NCBI RefSeq assembly: GCF_947259025.1
Contig: NZ_CAMYKO010000001.1
Location: 1-64,000, forward strand
From: an uncultured Methylophaga sp.
GTDB taxonomy: Bacteria; Pseudomonadota; Gammaproteobacteria; Nitrosococcales; Methylophagaceae
Length of the DNA stretch: 64,000 nt
Direction: 5' to 3'
Made by a program: the position numbers and the translations under genes. This document shows positions 38,893-49,052 of this stretch, in pieces. The notes below the pieces were generated by a model that was not told where the DNA came from, made no database searches, and saw only the letters and a program-made list of their open reading frames with translations. The first letter of the stretch is position 1; every line of letters begins with the position of its first letter.

Positions 38893-39778
38893 CAGCTTCA
38901 GTGTGTTGTGTTCTCTGCGACTGTCTCTGCACCAGCCTTTGCATCATGCGCAAATCTTTGGGTCTTAACTTCAAAGCTGATTCGACCCAGATCTTGGTGA
39001 TATTCAATAGCTCATCGTAACTCACCGGGTTACATAGATCGCGCACTCTGCGCAGGGCCTGATGACTGTTCTGATTTTTGGAAGCTTTGTTGATGTAGCG
39101 ATAGACAGCAAGTTCACCGTCTCCGGCTTCAGCCAGTTCATCAACCACGCCCATCTCAAACAATTCTTCCGCGCTGTAAAGCTTGCCCGACAAAATCATC
39201 TGTTCCGCTCTCGCAGCGCCAATTTTTCTGGAGAGCAACGAGTACGCCCCCATCCCGGGGAATAAGTTAAACAACACCTCCGGCAGACCTAACTTAGTGC
39301 CCTTCTCTGCAATCAGCACGTTGCTGGACAAAGCTGCCTCAAAACCGCCACCCAGTGCATCGCCTTTCACCAGGGCAATGGTCGTCAGATCAGTATTGAG
39401 GTGAATCATGTTCGCATACAGCACATCAATACAACTGACGGCATACCGTAGCAGGCCATCCGCATCCTGTTCGGCAATAAGTTTAGAAAACAACTCCAGG
39501 TCACCGCCCAGATTGAAAACACCATCAATATCTGATGCCAGCACCAGATAGTCATATTTTTCGCCCTGGCTTGCCAGCATTTCCTGTCTGACACTGGAAA
39601 AGTAAGAGGAAATACTGCTCAGCAGTGTTGGGGTGAAGCACGGCCGCGGCGTTCCTTTCATTGAAAACCAGCCAGCTTTGTACTTGGCATCATAAAAAGT
39701 CTTCAGTTGTTCATATTCAGACGTGCTTGCTGTCTGCACATCTGACACATTTTGTTTCAATTGGGCAGTGGCGTTCAT
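38882..39778 (-). CDS. rpfF: Crotonase-fold DSF synthase (RpfF-like)
   Basis: SDIDGVFNLGGDL; GDALGGGFEAALSSNVLIAEKGTKLGLPEVLFNLFPGMGAY; convergent with rpfC. Confidence 0.85.
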   Translation of the reverse strand: MNATAQLKQNVSDVQTASTSEYEQLKTFYDAKYKAGWFSMKGTPRPCFTPTLLSSISSYFSSVRQEMLASQGEKYDYLVLASDIDGVFNLGGDLELFSKLIAEQDADGLLRYAVSCIDVLYANMIHLNTDLTTIALVKGDALGGGFEAALSSNVLIAEKGTKLGLPEVLFNLFPGMGAYSLLSRKIGAARAEQMILSGKLYSAEELFEMGVVDELAEAGDGELAVYRYINKASKNQNSHQALRRVRDLCNPVSYDELLNITKIWVESALKLRPKDLRMMQRLVQRQSQRTQHTEAVTG

Positions 39779-40021
39779 TGCGTTCTCCTTGAACCTATTG
39801 TCTTGACCTTGAAGCCAGCTGGAAACTGTATTCTCGGCGTGTACAACAGATTATTTGCAGAAGCTGTGCCACCCCGACACTACGCCTTTATAGAAACCTG
39901 CCGACAAGGAATAAAATCAATAAATATCAATAACTTAAAAACAAGCGTAGTTTATTGAGATTAGCAGGGACAAACGCTGAAAAATGTGATCGAAACGATC
40001 TGTCAGAAAATTGACTTTTAC

Positions 40022-40999
40022 TTATTGCTGTGTCAATGCCTCAAGATGACTGACTGCAGCCCGGGCATTGCCCTGAATGTTATATCCACCTTCAAGCACC
40101 GAAACCAGACGCCCATCACAAAACTCATCCGCCAGTTGCATGACCCAGCGCGTCAGTTGCGCAAAGCCCTGATCAGTGATGGCAAAACAGCCCAGTAAAT
40201 CATCCACGCGGCTATCAAACCCGGCAGAGACCAGGATTAGATCTGGTTTGAATTTGGTCAGTGCGGGTCGCAGGTGTTGCTCAAAGGCGGCCAGAATGGC
40301 TTTATCGTCCGTACCACAACCAAGGTGCACATTAATATTGAAGCCCTCACCATCCCCCTCACCGGTTCGGGATGGGCTGCCGGTGCCGGGATAGGCATAC
40401 TGATCATGGGTGGAGAAAAACAGCACCGAGGGGTCACTGTAAAAAGCCCACTCTGTGCCATTGCCATGGTGATAGTCCCAGTCAATGATCAGCACTTTTT
40501 CCGCTTCATATTTTTGCTGAGCATAGCGGGCGGCAATCGCAATGTGGTTGAAATAGCAGAAACCTTCTTCACGGCCGGTGTTCAGCGCGTGGTGGCCCGG
40601 TGGCCGGGACGCACAAAAAGCATTTCTGACTTTCCCCTGCATGACGGCATCAACGGCAGCAAGACATGCAGCGGTAGCTGGCAGGACATTATTGTATGTC
40701 TCAGCGTCTGATTTTATCGCGTCAATATGTTGCTTACTGTGGATCTGCAACAGCCAGGGTTCTACCTGTTCAGTAGCCAGTGGTTCCATTTTTTCCAGCA
40801 CAGGCTGCTCGGGCATGGCCATAACAGCCTTTTTTAGTGTCCGGTATCGTGCTGGCGACTCAGGGTGAGCCGGAGAGATTTGATGCTGACTGAAACGATC
40901 ATCAAGCAGGACAGCAGTGTGACTTTTTTGTCCCGCATTAGCATATCGGTTGAATGCAACCGACCCTAATATGACTGATATAAAATCACGTCGATTCAT
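40022..40999 (-). CDS. Histone-deacetylase-family hydrolase with putative Tat signal
   Basis: RPPGHHALNTGREEGFCYFNHIAIAA; IDWDYHHGNGTEW; N-terminal MNRRDFISVILGSVAFNRYANA. Confidence 0.85.
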   Translation of the reverse strand: MNRRDFISVILGSVAFNRYANAGQKSHTAVLLDDRFSQHQISPAHPESPARYRTLKKAVMAMPEQPVLEKMEPLATEQVEPWLLQIHSKQHIDAIKSDAETYNNVLPATAACLAAVDAVMQGKVRNAFCASRPPGHHALNTGREEGFCYFNHIAIAARYAQQKYEAEKVLIIDWDYHHGNGTEWAFYSDPSVLFFSTHDQYAYPGTGSPSRTGEGDGEGFNINVHLGCGTDDKAILAAFEQHLRPALTKFKPDLILVSAGFDSRVDDLLGCFAITDQGFAQLTRWVMQLADEFCDGRLVSVLEGGYNIQGNARAAVSHLEALTQQ

Positions 41000-41018
41000 T
41001 TCGTTTGCCTATCTGTTT

Positions 41019-43421
41019 TCAGGCTAGTTTCGAAGTATTCATCCAACTGACACTGTCGGGGTGAAGAATAAAATCAATCGGCATGGGTTTGCCAAGGTAG
41101 TAACCCTGGCCATAGTCGACGCCGATCGACTTTAGTTTTGCCCAGATGTCTTCACTCTCAACAAATTCTGCAATGGTTTCCAGCCCCATTACATGACCGA
41201 TATCGTTAATTGATTTAACCATCTCGAGGTCAATAGGATCACTCATCATATCCCGCACGAACATGCCATCGATTTTGATGCTTTGCACAGGCAGGTTTTT
41301 GAGATAGCCAAATGATGATAAACCACTGCCAAAATCATCGAGCGAGAACTGACAACCTATTTCTGACAAGGCTTTGATAAAAGCGTTGGCATTACGCATA
41401 TTACCGATGGCTGCCGTTTCTGTAATTTCAAACTTTATCAACGAAGCACTGAAACCAGCTGTGGCGAGCTTGCTGGTAATATAAGCCAGCATATCAGTAT
41501 GCCCCAATGAGGCACCCGACAGATTAATCGCCATTGTTTTGAGAAAAGGTAACGTTTGTATATGCGTTTCCAACCAATCAAACACATTGTCGATAACCCA
41601 TTTATCGATCTTATCTGACAAGTTATAACGCTCGGCCGAAGGAAGAAATGCGCCCGGCGGATACTGCTCTCCCTGTCTTCCCCGCAGACGAACCAGAACC
41701 TCAAAAGCATCCAACTGGTTAGATCCGGTGTGGATAATTGGCTGAACTTCCAGTTCCAGTCGCTCTTCCAGCAAAGCTTCTCTTATCTCATTGACCCACT
41801 TGAACTCACCTTCCTGTTCTGCGAGACGCGAATCCTGGTGCTCGTAAAGATAGACACGGTTTCTGCCTGCATTCTTAGCTGCATAGCACGCAGTATCTGC
41901 TTGTTTGAGTACTTCTGTGCGGTTGGCCGAGCGGCGATCAATCACCGTAACGCCAATACTCACGCCAATGGTAAAGACCTGTGAATCCCAGATAAACTGA
42001 AACGCCTCAATCAATTCTCTGAATTTATCAGCGATCTGCTGAGCCTGTTGAGACTGGCAATCAGGAATCAAAATAGCAAACTCATCTCCTCCCAGCCTGG
42101 CCAGAGTGTCAGTTTTTCTGGTAGAGCCACTCAGTAACTTACCAAGTTGACGTAACAATTCATCGCCAGCGATATGGCCACAGGTATCGTTGATAATTTT
42201 AAATTGGTCCAAATCCAGAAAGCACAGTGCATGTTCCGATTCATGGCGCTTAGCATCGGCCACCATCTCCGTGAGTCTGTTCTCAAACTCAACCCTGTTA
42301 ATCAGACCAGTCAAGTCATCATGCGTCGCCTGATAGGACAGCCTTTCAGCGAGCTGTTTTGAATTGGTGATGTCTTCATAAATAACAACGTAATGAGTCA
42401 CCTTGCCGCTATCCTGGACCGCGGCCAGATAGACTTTTATCCAGTGGTGCGTTTGATCCTTTCTGAGGTTACGGATTTCACCACTCCACTCACCGCGTCT
42501 GGCGAGTGTCGACCAAATCTGTTTTAACTTTCTGCGCGGAAAAGTAGTGGACATGTAACTGTCCAGCTTTTTTCCTAGTACTTCATCTGAGCTGTAACCC
42601 GAGACCTGCTCACACTTTTTGTTCGTATACTCGATATAACCATCAGCATCCGTGATCAAAATAGGGTTGGGACTCGATTCCACCGCACGTGAGAGTTTCA
42701 GCATATGCCCCTGACTGGACTTGAGCTTTTTGTTTGCCTCTAGCAGCGCTTGTGTTCGCTCCTTAACCAATTGATCACGCTGTCTGGCTTCATGGTTAAG
42801 CTTATCCAGCAGACTCTGATTCCTTCGCTGTAACAACAACCCCTGAACCACATTCACGTTGGCTTTTTTTGCCAGTGACATCATCATCAGGTAATAGGCG
42901 ACAAAGGCAAAAGTCAGGAAATAGAGCAGACTCTGGGCTTGCGTAGACTGCATCTGGTAAAAGGACATTGAAGTCAGTAAAACCAACTGGGGAACGGTAT
43001 AGGCAAGATAAGCAGGGAACCATGCTGATAGAACAGGCACGGCTGCTGCCACTACCGTACAAATTAGAATATAAAAGAGCGTATTGATTTGTATCTCATT
43101 AATGAGCACATAAAAAATACTAGAACTTCCCCAGGCCAGACCAATCAAGAAGGTCACGAACACGTAGGCATGAATCCACTTCAGCGGTTCAATTGTTCTA
43201 TTCTTTGAATGAAATTTGAACCGAAACAGTAACAGCAGACGTGAAAATGCCAATACACTGATTACAATACTCCAAACCATCAGCAAATGACCCTGACTGT
43301 GGTCATGGAATAAGTAAGACATCAACACCGCAACACCAATAACGGTCACGTTGGAAGACAGTGCTTGCTGATAGAGTAACAGTGCCTGCTGTTTTAATAT
43401 CTGTGGATCATCCCTGTTCAT
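41019..43421 (-). CDS. Membrane PAS-GGDEF-EAL protein
   Basis: LARLGGDEFAIL; ALDVEVLVRL-type motif read as FEVLVRL; SLDDFGSGLSSFGYL; multi-TM N-terminus. Confidence 0.9.
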   Translation of the reverse strand: MNRDDPQILKQQALLLYQQALSSNVTVIGVAVLMSYLFHDHSQGHLLMVWSIVISVLAFSRLLLLFRFKFHSKNRTIEPLKWIHAYVFVTFLIGLAWGSSSIFYVLINEIQINTLFYILICTVVAAAVPVLSAWFPAYLAYTVPQLVLLTSMSFYQMQSTQAQSLLYFLTFAFVAYYLMMMSLAKKANVNVVQGLLLQRRNQSLLDKLNHEARQRDQLVKERTQALLEANKKLKSSQGHMLKLSRAVESSPNPILITDADGYIEYTNKKCEQVSGYSSDEVLGKKLDSYMSTTFPRRKLKQIWSTLARRGEWSGEIRNLRKDQTHHWIKVYLAAVQDSGKVTHYVVIYEDITNSKQLAERLSYQATHDDLTGLINRVEFENRLTEMVADAKRHESEHALCFLDLDQFKIINDTCGHIAGDELLRQLGKLLSGSTRKTDTLARLGGDEFAILIPDCQSQQAQQIADKFRELIEAFQFIWDSQVFTIGVSIGVTVIDRRSANRTEVLKQADTACYAAKNAGRNRVYLYEHQDSRLAEQEGEFKWVNEIREALLEERLELEVQPIIHTGSNQLDAFEVLVRLRGRQGEQYPPGAFLPSAERYNLSDKIDKWVIDNVFDWLETHIQTLPFLKTMAINLSGASLGHTDMLAYITSKLATAGFSASLIKFEITETAAIGNMRNANAFIKALSEIGCQFSLDDFGSGLSSFGYLKNLPVQSIKIDGMFVRDMMSDPIDLEMVKSINDIGHVMGLETIAEFVESEDIWAKLKSIGVDYGQGYYLGKPMPIDFILHPDSVSWMNTSKLA

Positions 43422-43439
43422 GGCTCAGTGTCCGTCAAC

Positions 43440-46400
43440 TTAATCTTTGAGAATATCATCAATCGGCATCGGTTTGCCGATAGCGTAGCCCTGCACATAA
43501 TCCACACCTACTTCGCGCAGGCGCTCCAGAATAGCGTTATTCTCGACAAACTCGGCGATGGTTTTAAGTCCCATGACATGGCCGATTTCATTAATTGATT
43601 TCACCATTTCAAAATCCAGCCGGTCACTGAGCATGTCCTTGACGAACATACCATCAATTTTCAGCGCATCCACCGGTAACTTTTTCAGGTAGGCAAAGGA
43701 AGACAGGCCGCTGCCAAAGTCATCCAAAGCGAAGCGGATGCCATACCCCAGCAAAGTTTCTATGAACTGGGTGGCCGCTCTCAGGTTGGCGATGGCGGCG
43801 GTTTCGGTGATTTCAAACTTGATTTTCTCGGCCGGGACCGAGCCCTGTTCCAGCGTTTCGATAATAAAGCGCAACATAGACTCATCACTGAGCGTCAGTC
43901 CCGACAGGTTGATTGAAATCGACGCGACACGGTTCAAATCAGCGGCGTTTCGAGTCAGCCAGTCCAGGGTATGGCTGACCACCCAACGGTCGATACGGGT
44001 GATCGAGTTATAGCGTTCTGCCGCCGGCAGGAAGGCACCGGGGGGAGATATCTCGCCATCTTTTCGCAGCATCCTGATCAGCACTTCATAACTCATGCCC
44101 TGATCCGGCGACTGCAGTGGCATAATCGGCTGCGCGTAGAGCAGAAAGCGGTCATCATCCAGCGCTTCACTGATTTCAGTGCTCCATTGTATTTCACCGC
44201 GTCGCTGTTGCAGACGCAGACTGTCCTCACGATGCACTTCAACCCGGTTACGGCCGGCATCCTTGGCGGAGTAACAGGCAGTGTCCACATAACGTAATGC
44301 TTCGTTGGCGTCACGCGTGTGCTGGTCAATGATGGCCAGGCCTATGCTGGCACCGATGGTAAACGTATAGTCCTGCCAGTGAAAACGAAAATCCTGCAGC
44401 AAGGTCAGAATTTGCTGGCAGGCTTGATGAGCCTGGTCAATGCCGCAATGCTCCATCAGAATGCCAAATTCATCACCGCCCAGGCGCGCAATGGTGTCAC
44501 GCGAGCGCACATTACCCTGCAGCAGGCTGCCAATTTGTCTCAGCAATTCATCACCGGCAATATGGCCACAGGTATCGTTGATCAACTTGAACTGATCCAG
44601 GTCCATAAAACACAGCGCATGTTCAGTCAGGTTGTGTCTGGCGGCGACAATCACCCGGTTCAGACGTTGATCAAATTCATAGCGGTTAATCAGCCCGGTT
44701 AACTGATCATGGGTGGCCTGATAAGACGTTTCCTCGCTGAGTCGCCTCGCTTCGGTGATATCCACCTGGGTAGCAACAAAGTGTGTGACCTCACCCGTTT
44801 CATCCATCATCGGCGCGATCAGCTCCTGCGCCCAGTACAAGTCACCATTTTTCTTGCGGTTCTGCAACTCGCCCTGCCACTCCTGCCCTGCCAGCATCAG
44901 GCGCCAGATTTCCTCATAAATACCGGGCGCGTTGATGCCCGAATTAATCAGGTCAGGCCACTGTCCCAGCTCTTCATCGTTACTAAAGCCCGTGATGGCG
45001 GTAAATTTGGGATTCACATATTCCACCTGACCATTTTTATCCATGATCAGCACGGCGTTAGGGCTGTGCTCAACAGCCAGTGACAGCTTTTCCAGCTTCT
45101 GTTGAGACACCTTGAACTCGGTAATATCGCGGGCAATACCTTCGACACCGACGACCTCCCCGGCATCGTTATAGCTGGGCATTTCTGTCACTGCCAGGGT
45201 ATGCAGCTTGCCGGATTTATTGAAGATATCCAGTTCGTAGTTACTTTTGCTTCCTGCCAGCGTTGAGGCTGTGTATGACGCCACATCACGGTTTCTGTCG
45301 TTGTCAGGCATAAACCGCGAATAATGAGTCATAAATTCTGCCTGACTATAGCCGAGCATCGGCGTTATTGAGGGGCTGATATAGTGGAATATGCCCTCTT
45401 TGTCATGGCTGTAAAGGAAATATTCATCCTGAATATTCTCCACCAGCCGCCGGTATTTTTCCTCACTGACGGCGAGCAACTCACTGCGACTATTGAGTTC
45501 GCGAGTTTTATCCGCCACCTCCTCTTCAACCAGACTGACACGGCCGCTCATCGCCAGCAGCCAGGTCAGCATCAGTGACACTGACAGCAATGTCAGCACG
45601 GCAACCCAATAAAACAACCAACTGGCATAGCTACGAACAAATAATTCAGAGGGCTGATAATCAATACGCCAGCGCTGTTCCGCCAGACTGATAATGCGGG
45701 AAGCCTGCAATGGCGTCTGCCAGCCTGATGCTTCACCAGCTTTATTGATGCCATCATGAATCAGTCTGCCTTCATTCAGGTTGGTCACCGTGAAATCCAC
45801 CCAGCTCTGCGGCAGCCGCTGATTCAAATCAGCAAACAGGGTGACATAATTGACCGTCTGCATCAGCCAGCCCAGAGGCTGACCATCAGGACTATCCAGG
45901 CGCTGAAACAGACTGTAATCCCCTTCGTTACCACCCAGTAAAGTCGCCAATCGTTCACTGTTGAGCAACAGGCGCTTGCGTTGAGGCAGCATCTGACACA
46001 TCGCTTTGCCCAATAGAGGACACAGGTCCCGACCCTGGTGAGCGGTGATCGATTCGCTGGGCTCAAAATGACTGAGATATTGAACGGTCAGCGCTGGCGT
46101 GGTGTCCTGAGCTCGAAAATGCAGCCAGGCCAGATAACTGATGTCATGAGTATGTGAAGAATAATCCTGCACGAACTGCTGGAATTCGCGGCCAGAGACC
46201 TGTTCACTGTGATTGAAATAAGCCTGCAGGGATTGCAGCAGCGACTGGTGGTAGTTGATTTCATTTTCTACCAGGGTCTGAACCACCTTGATACTGGATT
46301 CAAAGCGGGTTTTATTGAGTGCCGCATCGCGGTCACGGGCTACGATCACCACCACCAGCACCGCTATCAGCAGACACACCACAGGCAAGCAGACACTGAA

Positions 46401-46958
46401 GATCCTCGGCTGCCAGTCTCTGCGTGGCTGAGCAAACCCGCTCAGCATCAGCGGCGTCACGATTCCCACACCCACCGCACTACTCAGCCACCATTGCAAA
46501 ATCAGATGCAGCAGTTGAGATAAAGTTTGACTCTCTGGCAGCCACTGCGCCAGTGCCAGCAAACAGGCAGGGACAAGGGGCGCAATCAAAGCCGCCTGTA
46601 TCAGAAAACGGATGATCTGTTTTTCACGCAGCAGCGCATCCGGCCAAAGCCGCTTGCGGCGCAATAGGGTTCTGGCAATCAGCGCCAGTAAGCTTACCCA
46701 GACACCGGACAGCAGCCCGGCTACCCACCAGGATATACCGGCATCGGCATGGTGCTGGCTGATGCCCAATATCACCGCGCCGATAATCAGGCCGGGTAAT
46801 AAGGCATATCGCCAGAGCAGCACCGCAGCCACCGCAATACCCGCTGGCAGCCAGAACGGTGAGGCACCGTGCGGTGGCAAAGTCAGCAGGCTGGCAAGCT
46901 CTCCGCTCACCAGCAGACTCAATGCCATCAGGCCATTGTTGACAATAGTTTTATTCAC
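43440..46958 (-). CDS. MASE1-CHASE-PAS-PAS-GGDEF-EAL protein
   Basis: FWLPAGIAVAAVLL; IARLGGDEFGIL; ALDDFGSGLSSFAYL. Confidence 0.9.
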   Translation of the reverse strand: MNKTIVNNGLMALSLLVSGELASLLTLPPHGASPFWLPAGIAVAAVLLWRYALLPGLIIGAVILGISQHHADAGISWWVAGLLSGVWVSLLALIARTLLRRKRLWPDALLREKQIIRFLIQAALIAPLVPACLLALAQWLPESQTLSQLLHLILQWWLSSAVGVGIVTPLMLSGFAQPRRDWQPRIFSVCLPVVCLLIAVLVVVIVARDRDAALNKTRFESSIKVVQTLVENEINYHQSLLQSLQAYFNHSEQVSGREFQQFVQDYSSHTHDISYLAWLHFRAQDTTPALTVQYLSHFEPSESITAHQGRDLCPLLGKAMCQMLPQRKRLLLNSERLATLLGGNEGDYSLFQRLDSPDGQPLGWLMQTVNYVTLFADLNQRLPQSWVDFTVTNLNEGRLIHDGINKAGEASGWQTPLQASRIISLAEQRWRIDYQPSELFVRSYASWLFYWVAVLTLLSVSLMLTWLLAMSGRVSLVEEEVADKTRELNSRSELLAVSEEKYRRLVENIQDEYFLYSHDKEGIFHYISPSITPMLGYSQAEFMTHYSRFMPDNDRNRDVASYTASTLAGSKSNYELDIFNKSGKLHTLAVTEMPSYNDAGEVVGVEGIARDITEFKVSQQKLEKLSLAVEHSPNAVLIMDKNGQVEYVNPKFTAITGFSNDEELGQWPDLINSGINAPGIYEEIWRLMLAGQEWQGELQNRKKNGDLYWAQELIAPMMDETGEVTHFVATQVDITEARRLSEETSYQATHDQLTGLINRYEFDQRLNRVIVAARHNLTEHALCFMDLDQFKLINDTCGHIAGDELLRQIGSLLQGNVRSRDTIARLGGDEFGILMEHCGIDQAHQACQQILTLLQDFRFHWQDYTFTIGASIGLAIIDQHTRDANEALRYVDTACYSAKDAGRNRVEVHREDSLRLQQRRGEIQWSTEISEALDDDRFLLYAQPIMPLQSPDQGMSYEVLIRMLRKDGEISPPGAFLPAAERYNSITRIDRWVVSHTLDWLTRNAADLNRVASISINLSGLTLSDESMLRFIIETLEQGSVPAEKIKFEITETAAIANLRAATQFIETLLGYGIRFALDDFGSGLSSFAYLKKLPVDALKIDGMFVKDMLSDRLDFEMVKSINEIGHVMGLKTIAEFVENNAILERLREVGVDYVQGYAIGKPMPIDDILKD

Positions 46959-47027
46959 TCAAGCATCAGTCCCTGATCATGCTGATGCTCCAGTGTAAAT
47001 CAGAATGGCCTGTGATGGGGAGTCAGA

Positions 47028-47984
47028 CTAGATGGCATTGCGCAGGCTGAGGTCATCAGGATACGGCTGAAGATAGGCCTGTCGGTTAATGTAGGGATCA
47101 GGGTGGTTATTGAAATGGTGTTTGAGCAGGGTCATCGGAACGATAAGCGGCACTTGAGCCGTTCGGTATTGCTCAATGATGCCTTTCAGCTCCGCTTTTT
47201 CATGGCTGCTGATTTTCTTTTTCAGATAGCCCTGCAGGTGCATCAATACGTTGGTGTGGGTCTTACGCGATGCCAGGCTGCGCAGTGTTTCCATCAACGC
47301 GGCAAAGTAGCGCTCGCCCAGTTCCTCCGGATCATGGTTGCCGGCATCGGCCAGCATCCGCCCCAACTCTCCATATTTATCCGGCGAGTGTGCCATCAGG
47401 CAATATTTATAACGCGAGTGAAAATCAATGATACGGTTGGCAGTCAGCCCTTCCCTCCTCAGCGCCTGCCAGTTGGCATAAGCAAACACCCGGGTAATAA
47501 AGTTTTCCCGTAGCATGGGGTCACAGAGACGGCCGGATTCTTCTACCGGCAGCAGCGGGTGGGCATCGATAAAAGCCCGGGCATAGAGCCCACGTCCCGG
47601 TGTCTGAGCGGGATAACCATTTTCCTGATAAACCTTGACTCGAAACACGCCGCAGCTGGGCGAGTTTTTCATGAAGATATAACCTGACAAGTCATCATGC
47701 TCATCTGCTTTTTGCTGAGCAAAGGCTGTCAGGGCGTCGGTATATTCCAGGCTTTCATCGTGGACCGCTACGGCACGGGGCTTGTCCACATCACCCACCA
47801 GCCGGATAGGTTTGCGTGGCACGCCCATGCCAATGCCCATTTCCGGGCATTCGGGAACAAAGTCGAAATAGCGGGACAGGCTTTCTGTGGCCAGACGCAA
47901 GTGCTTGTGACTGCCGTCATAACGCACAGACTCACCCAACAGGCAACTGCTGATGCCGACCTTGATTTTCATGTCTTCTGTCAC
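47028..47984 (-). CDS. DUF523/DUF1722 (YbgA-like) protein
   Basis: KVGISSCLLGESVRYDGSHK; LMHLQGYLKKKIS. Confidence 0.88.
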   Translation of the reverse strand: MTEDMKIKVGISSCLLGESVRYDGSHKHLRLATESLSRYFDFVPECPEMGIGMGVPRKPIRLVGDVDKPRAVAVHDESLEYTDALTAFAQQKADEHDDLSGYIFMKNSPSCGVFRVKVYQENGYPAQTPGRGLYARAFIDAHPLLPVEESGRLCDPMLRENFITRVFAYANWQALRREGLTANRIIDFHSRYKYCLMAHSPDKYGELGRMLADAGNHDPEELGERYFAALMETLRSLASRKTHTNVLMHLQGYLKKKISSHEKAELKGIIEQYRTAQVPLIVPMTLLKHHFNNHPDPYINRQAYLQPYPDDLSLRNAI

Positions 47985-48139
47985 TGTTGCCTCACCTGCT
48001 TAGCCATGGTTGCTCTAATCGCGAATGTAATGGGCCTGAGTGCAAAATCCTGTGAAAGCCTGACACTATCTTATCACCGTGCAAACTTTAGCTGAGAAGC
48101 GATGTTCTATAATTCAGACAATCAATAAATGGATGACTT

Positions 48140-49036
48140 ATGAATTATCTGATTACCGGCGGTACCGGGCTTATCGGCACCCGCCTCTGCCAAAAACTGC
48201 AGGCGGCCGGACATACCGTGATTGTGCTCAGCCGCAGCCGTGACAAAGTCCACCGCCGCTGTGGCCTTTCTGCCGTGGCGATTACCAGCCTTGATGAAAT
48301 CGGCCACCATGAGCAGGTCGATGTCATTATCAACCTGGCCGGTGCGCCCATTGCAGATGCACGCTGGAGCGAGCGTCGCAAGCAGATCCTGGAACAAAGC
48401 CGCATCGGCATCACCGAGCAACTGGTCAGCTGGATCGCCAAGCGCGACAAAAAACCCCTGACGCTGATCAGCGGTTCGGCCGTGGGCTGGTATGGCGATC
48501 AGCAGGACAAGCTGATCAACGAGCAAAGCAGTTTCAACGATGAATATGCTCACCAGTTGTGTGAGCGCTGGGAACAGGCCGCGCTTAAAGCCAAAGACCT
48601 CGGTGTGCGGGTCTGCATTGTCCGCACCGGGCTGGTACTTGCGCCAGATGACGGCTTTTTGCAGCGACTGTTGCTGCCATTCAAACTGGGCCTGGGCGGC
48701 CCGGTCTCTGATGGTCAGCAGTATATGCCCTGGATCCATCTGGAAGATATTGCCAACCTGTTTATTTTCCTCAGCAAACAACCGCAGGCAGAGGGCGTCT
48801 TTAACGGCACTGCGCCAATGCCGGTCAATAATGCTGAGTTCAGCCGCACACTCGCACAAAAACTTCACAGACCCGCTTTTATGATGGTGCCCGCTTGTGT
48901 GTTGAAGCTGGCTCTGGGTGAAATGTCGCAACTGCTCTTAGGGGGGCAACGTGCCCAGCCGGAAAAAGCCCGGGCAGCCGGATTCCAGTTTGAATATACT
49001 GATCTGAAATCCGCTTTGGATAACGTTTTGCAATAA
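48140..49036 (+). CDS. TIGR01777-type epimerase (YfcH-like)
   Basis: YLITGGTGLIGTRLC; NLAGAPIADARWSERRK; SGSAVGWYG. Confidence 0.9.
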   Translation: MNYLITGGTGLIGTRLCQKLQAAGHTVIVLSRSRDKVHRRCGLSAVAITSLDEIGHHEQVDVIINLAGAPIADARWSERRKQILEQSRIGITEQLVSWIAKRDKKPLTLISGSAVGWYGDQQDKLINEQSSFNDEYAHQLCERWEQAALKAKDLGVRVCIVRTGLVLAPDDGFLQRLLLPFKLGLGGPVSDGQQYMPWIHLEDIANLFIFLSKQPQAEGVFNGTAPMPVNNAEFSRTLAQKLHRPAFMMVPACVLKLALGEMSQLLLGGQRAQPEKARAAGFQFEYTDLKSALDNVLQ

Positions 49037-49052
49037 ATAATCACGGAGACAC

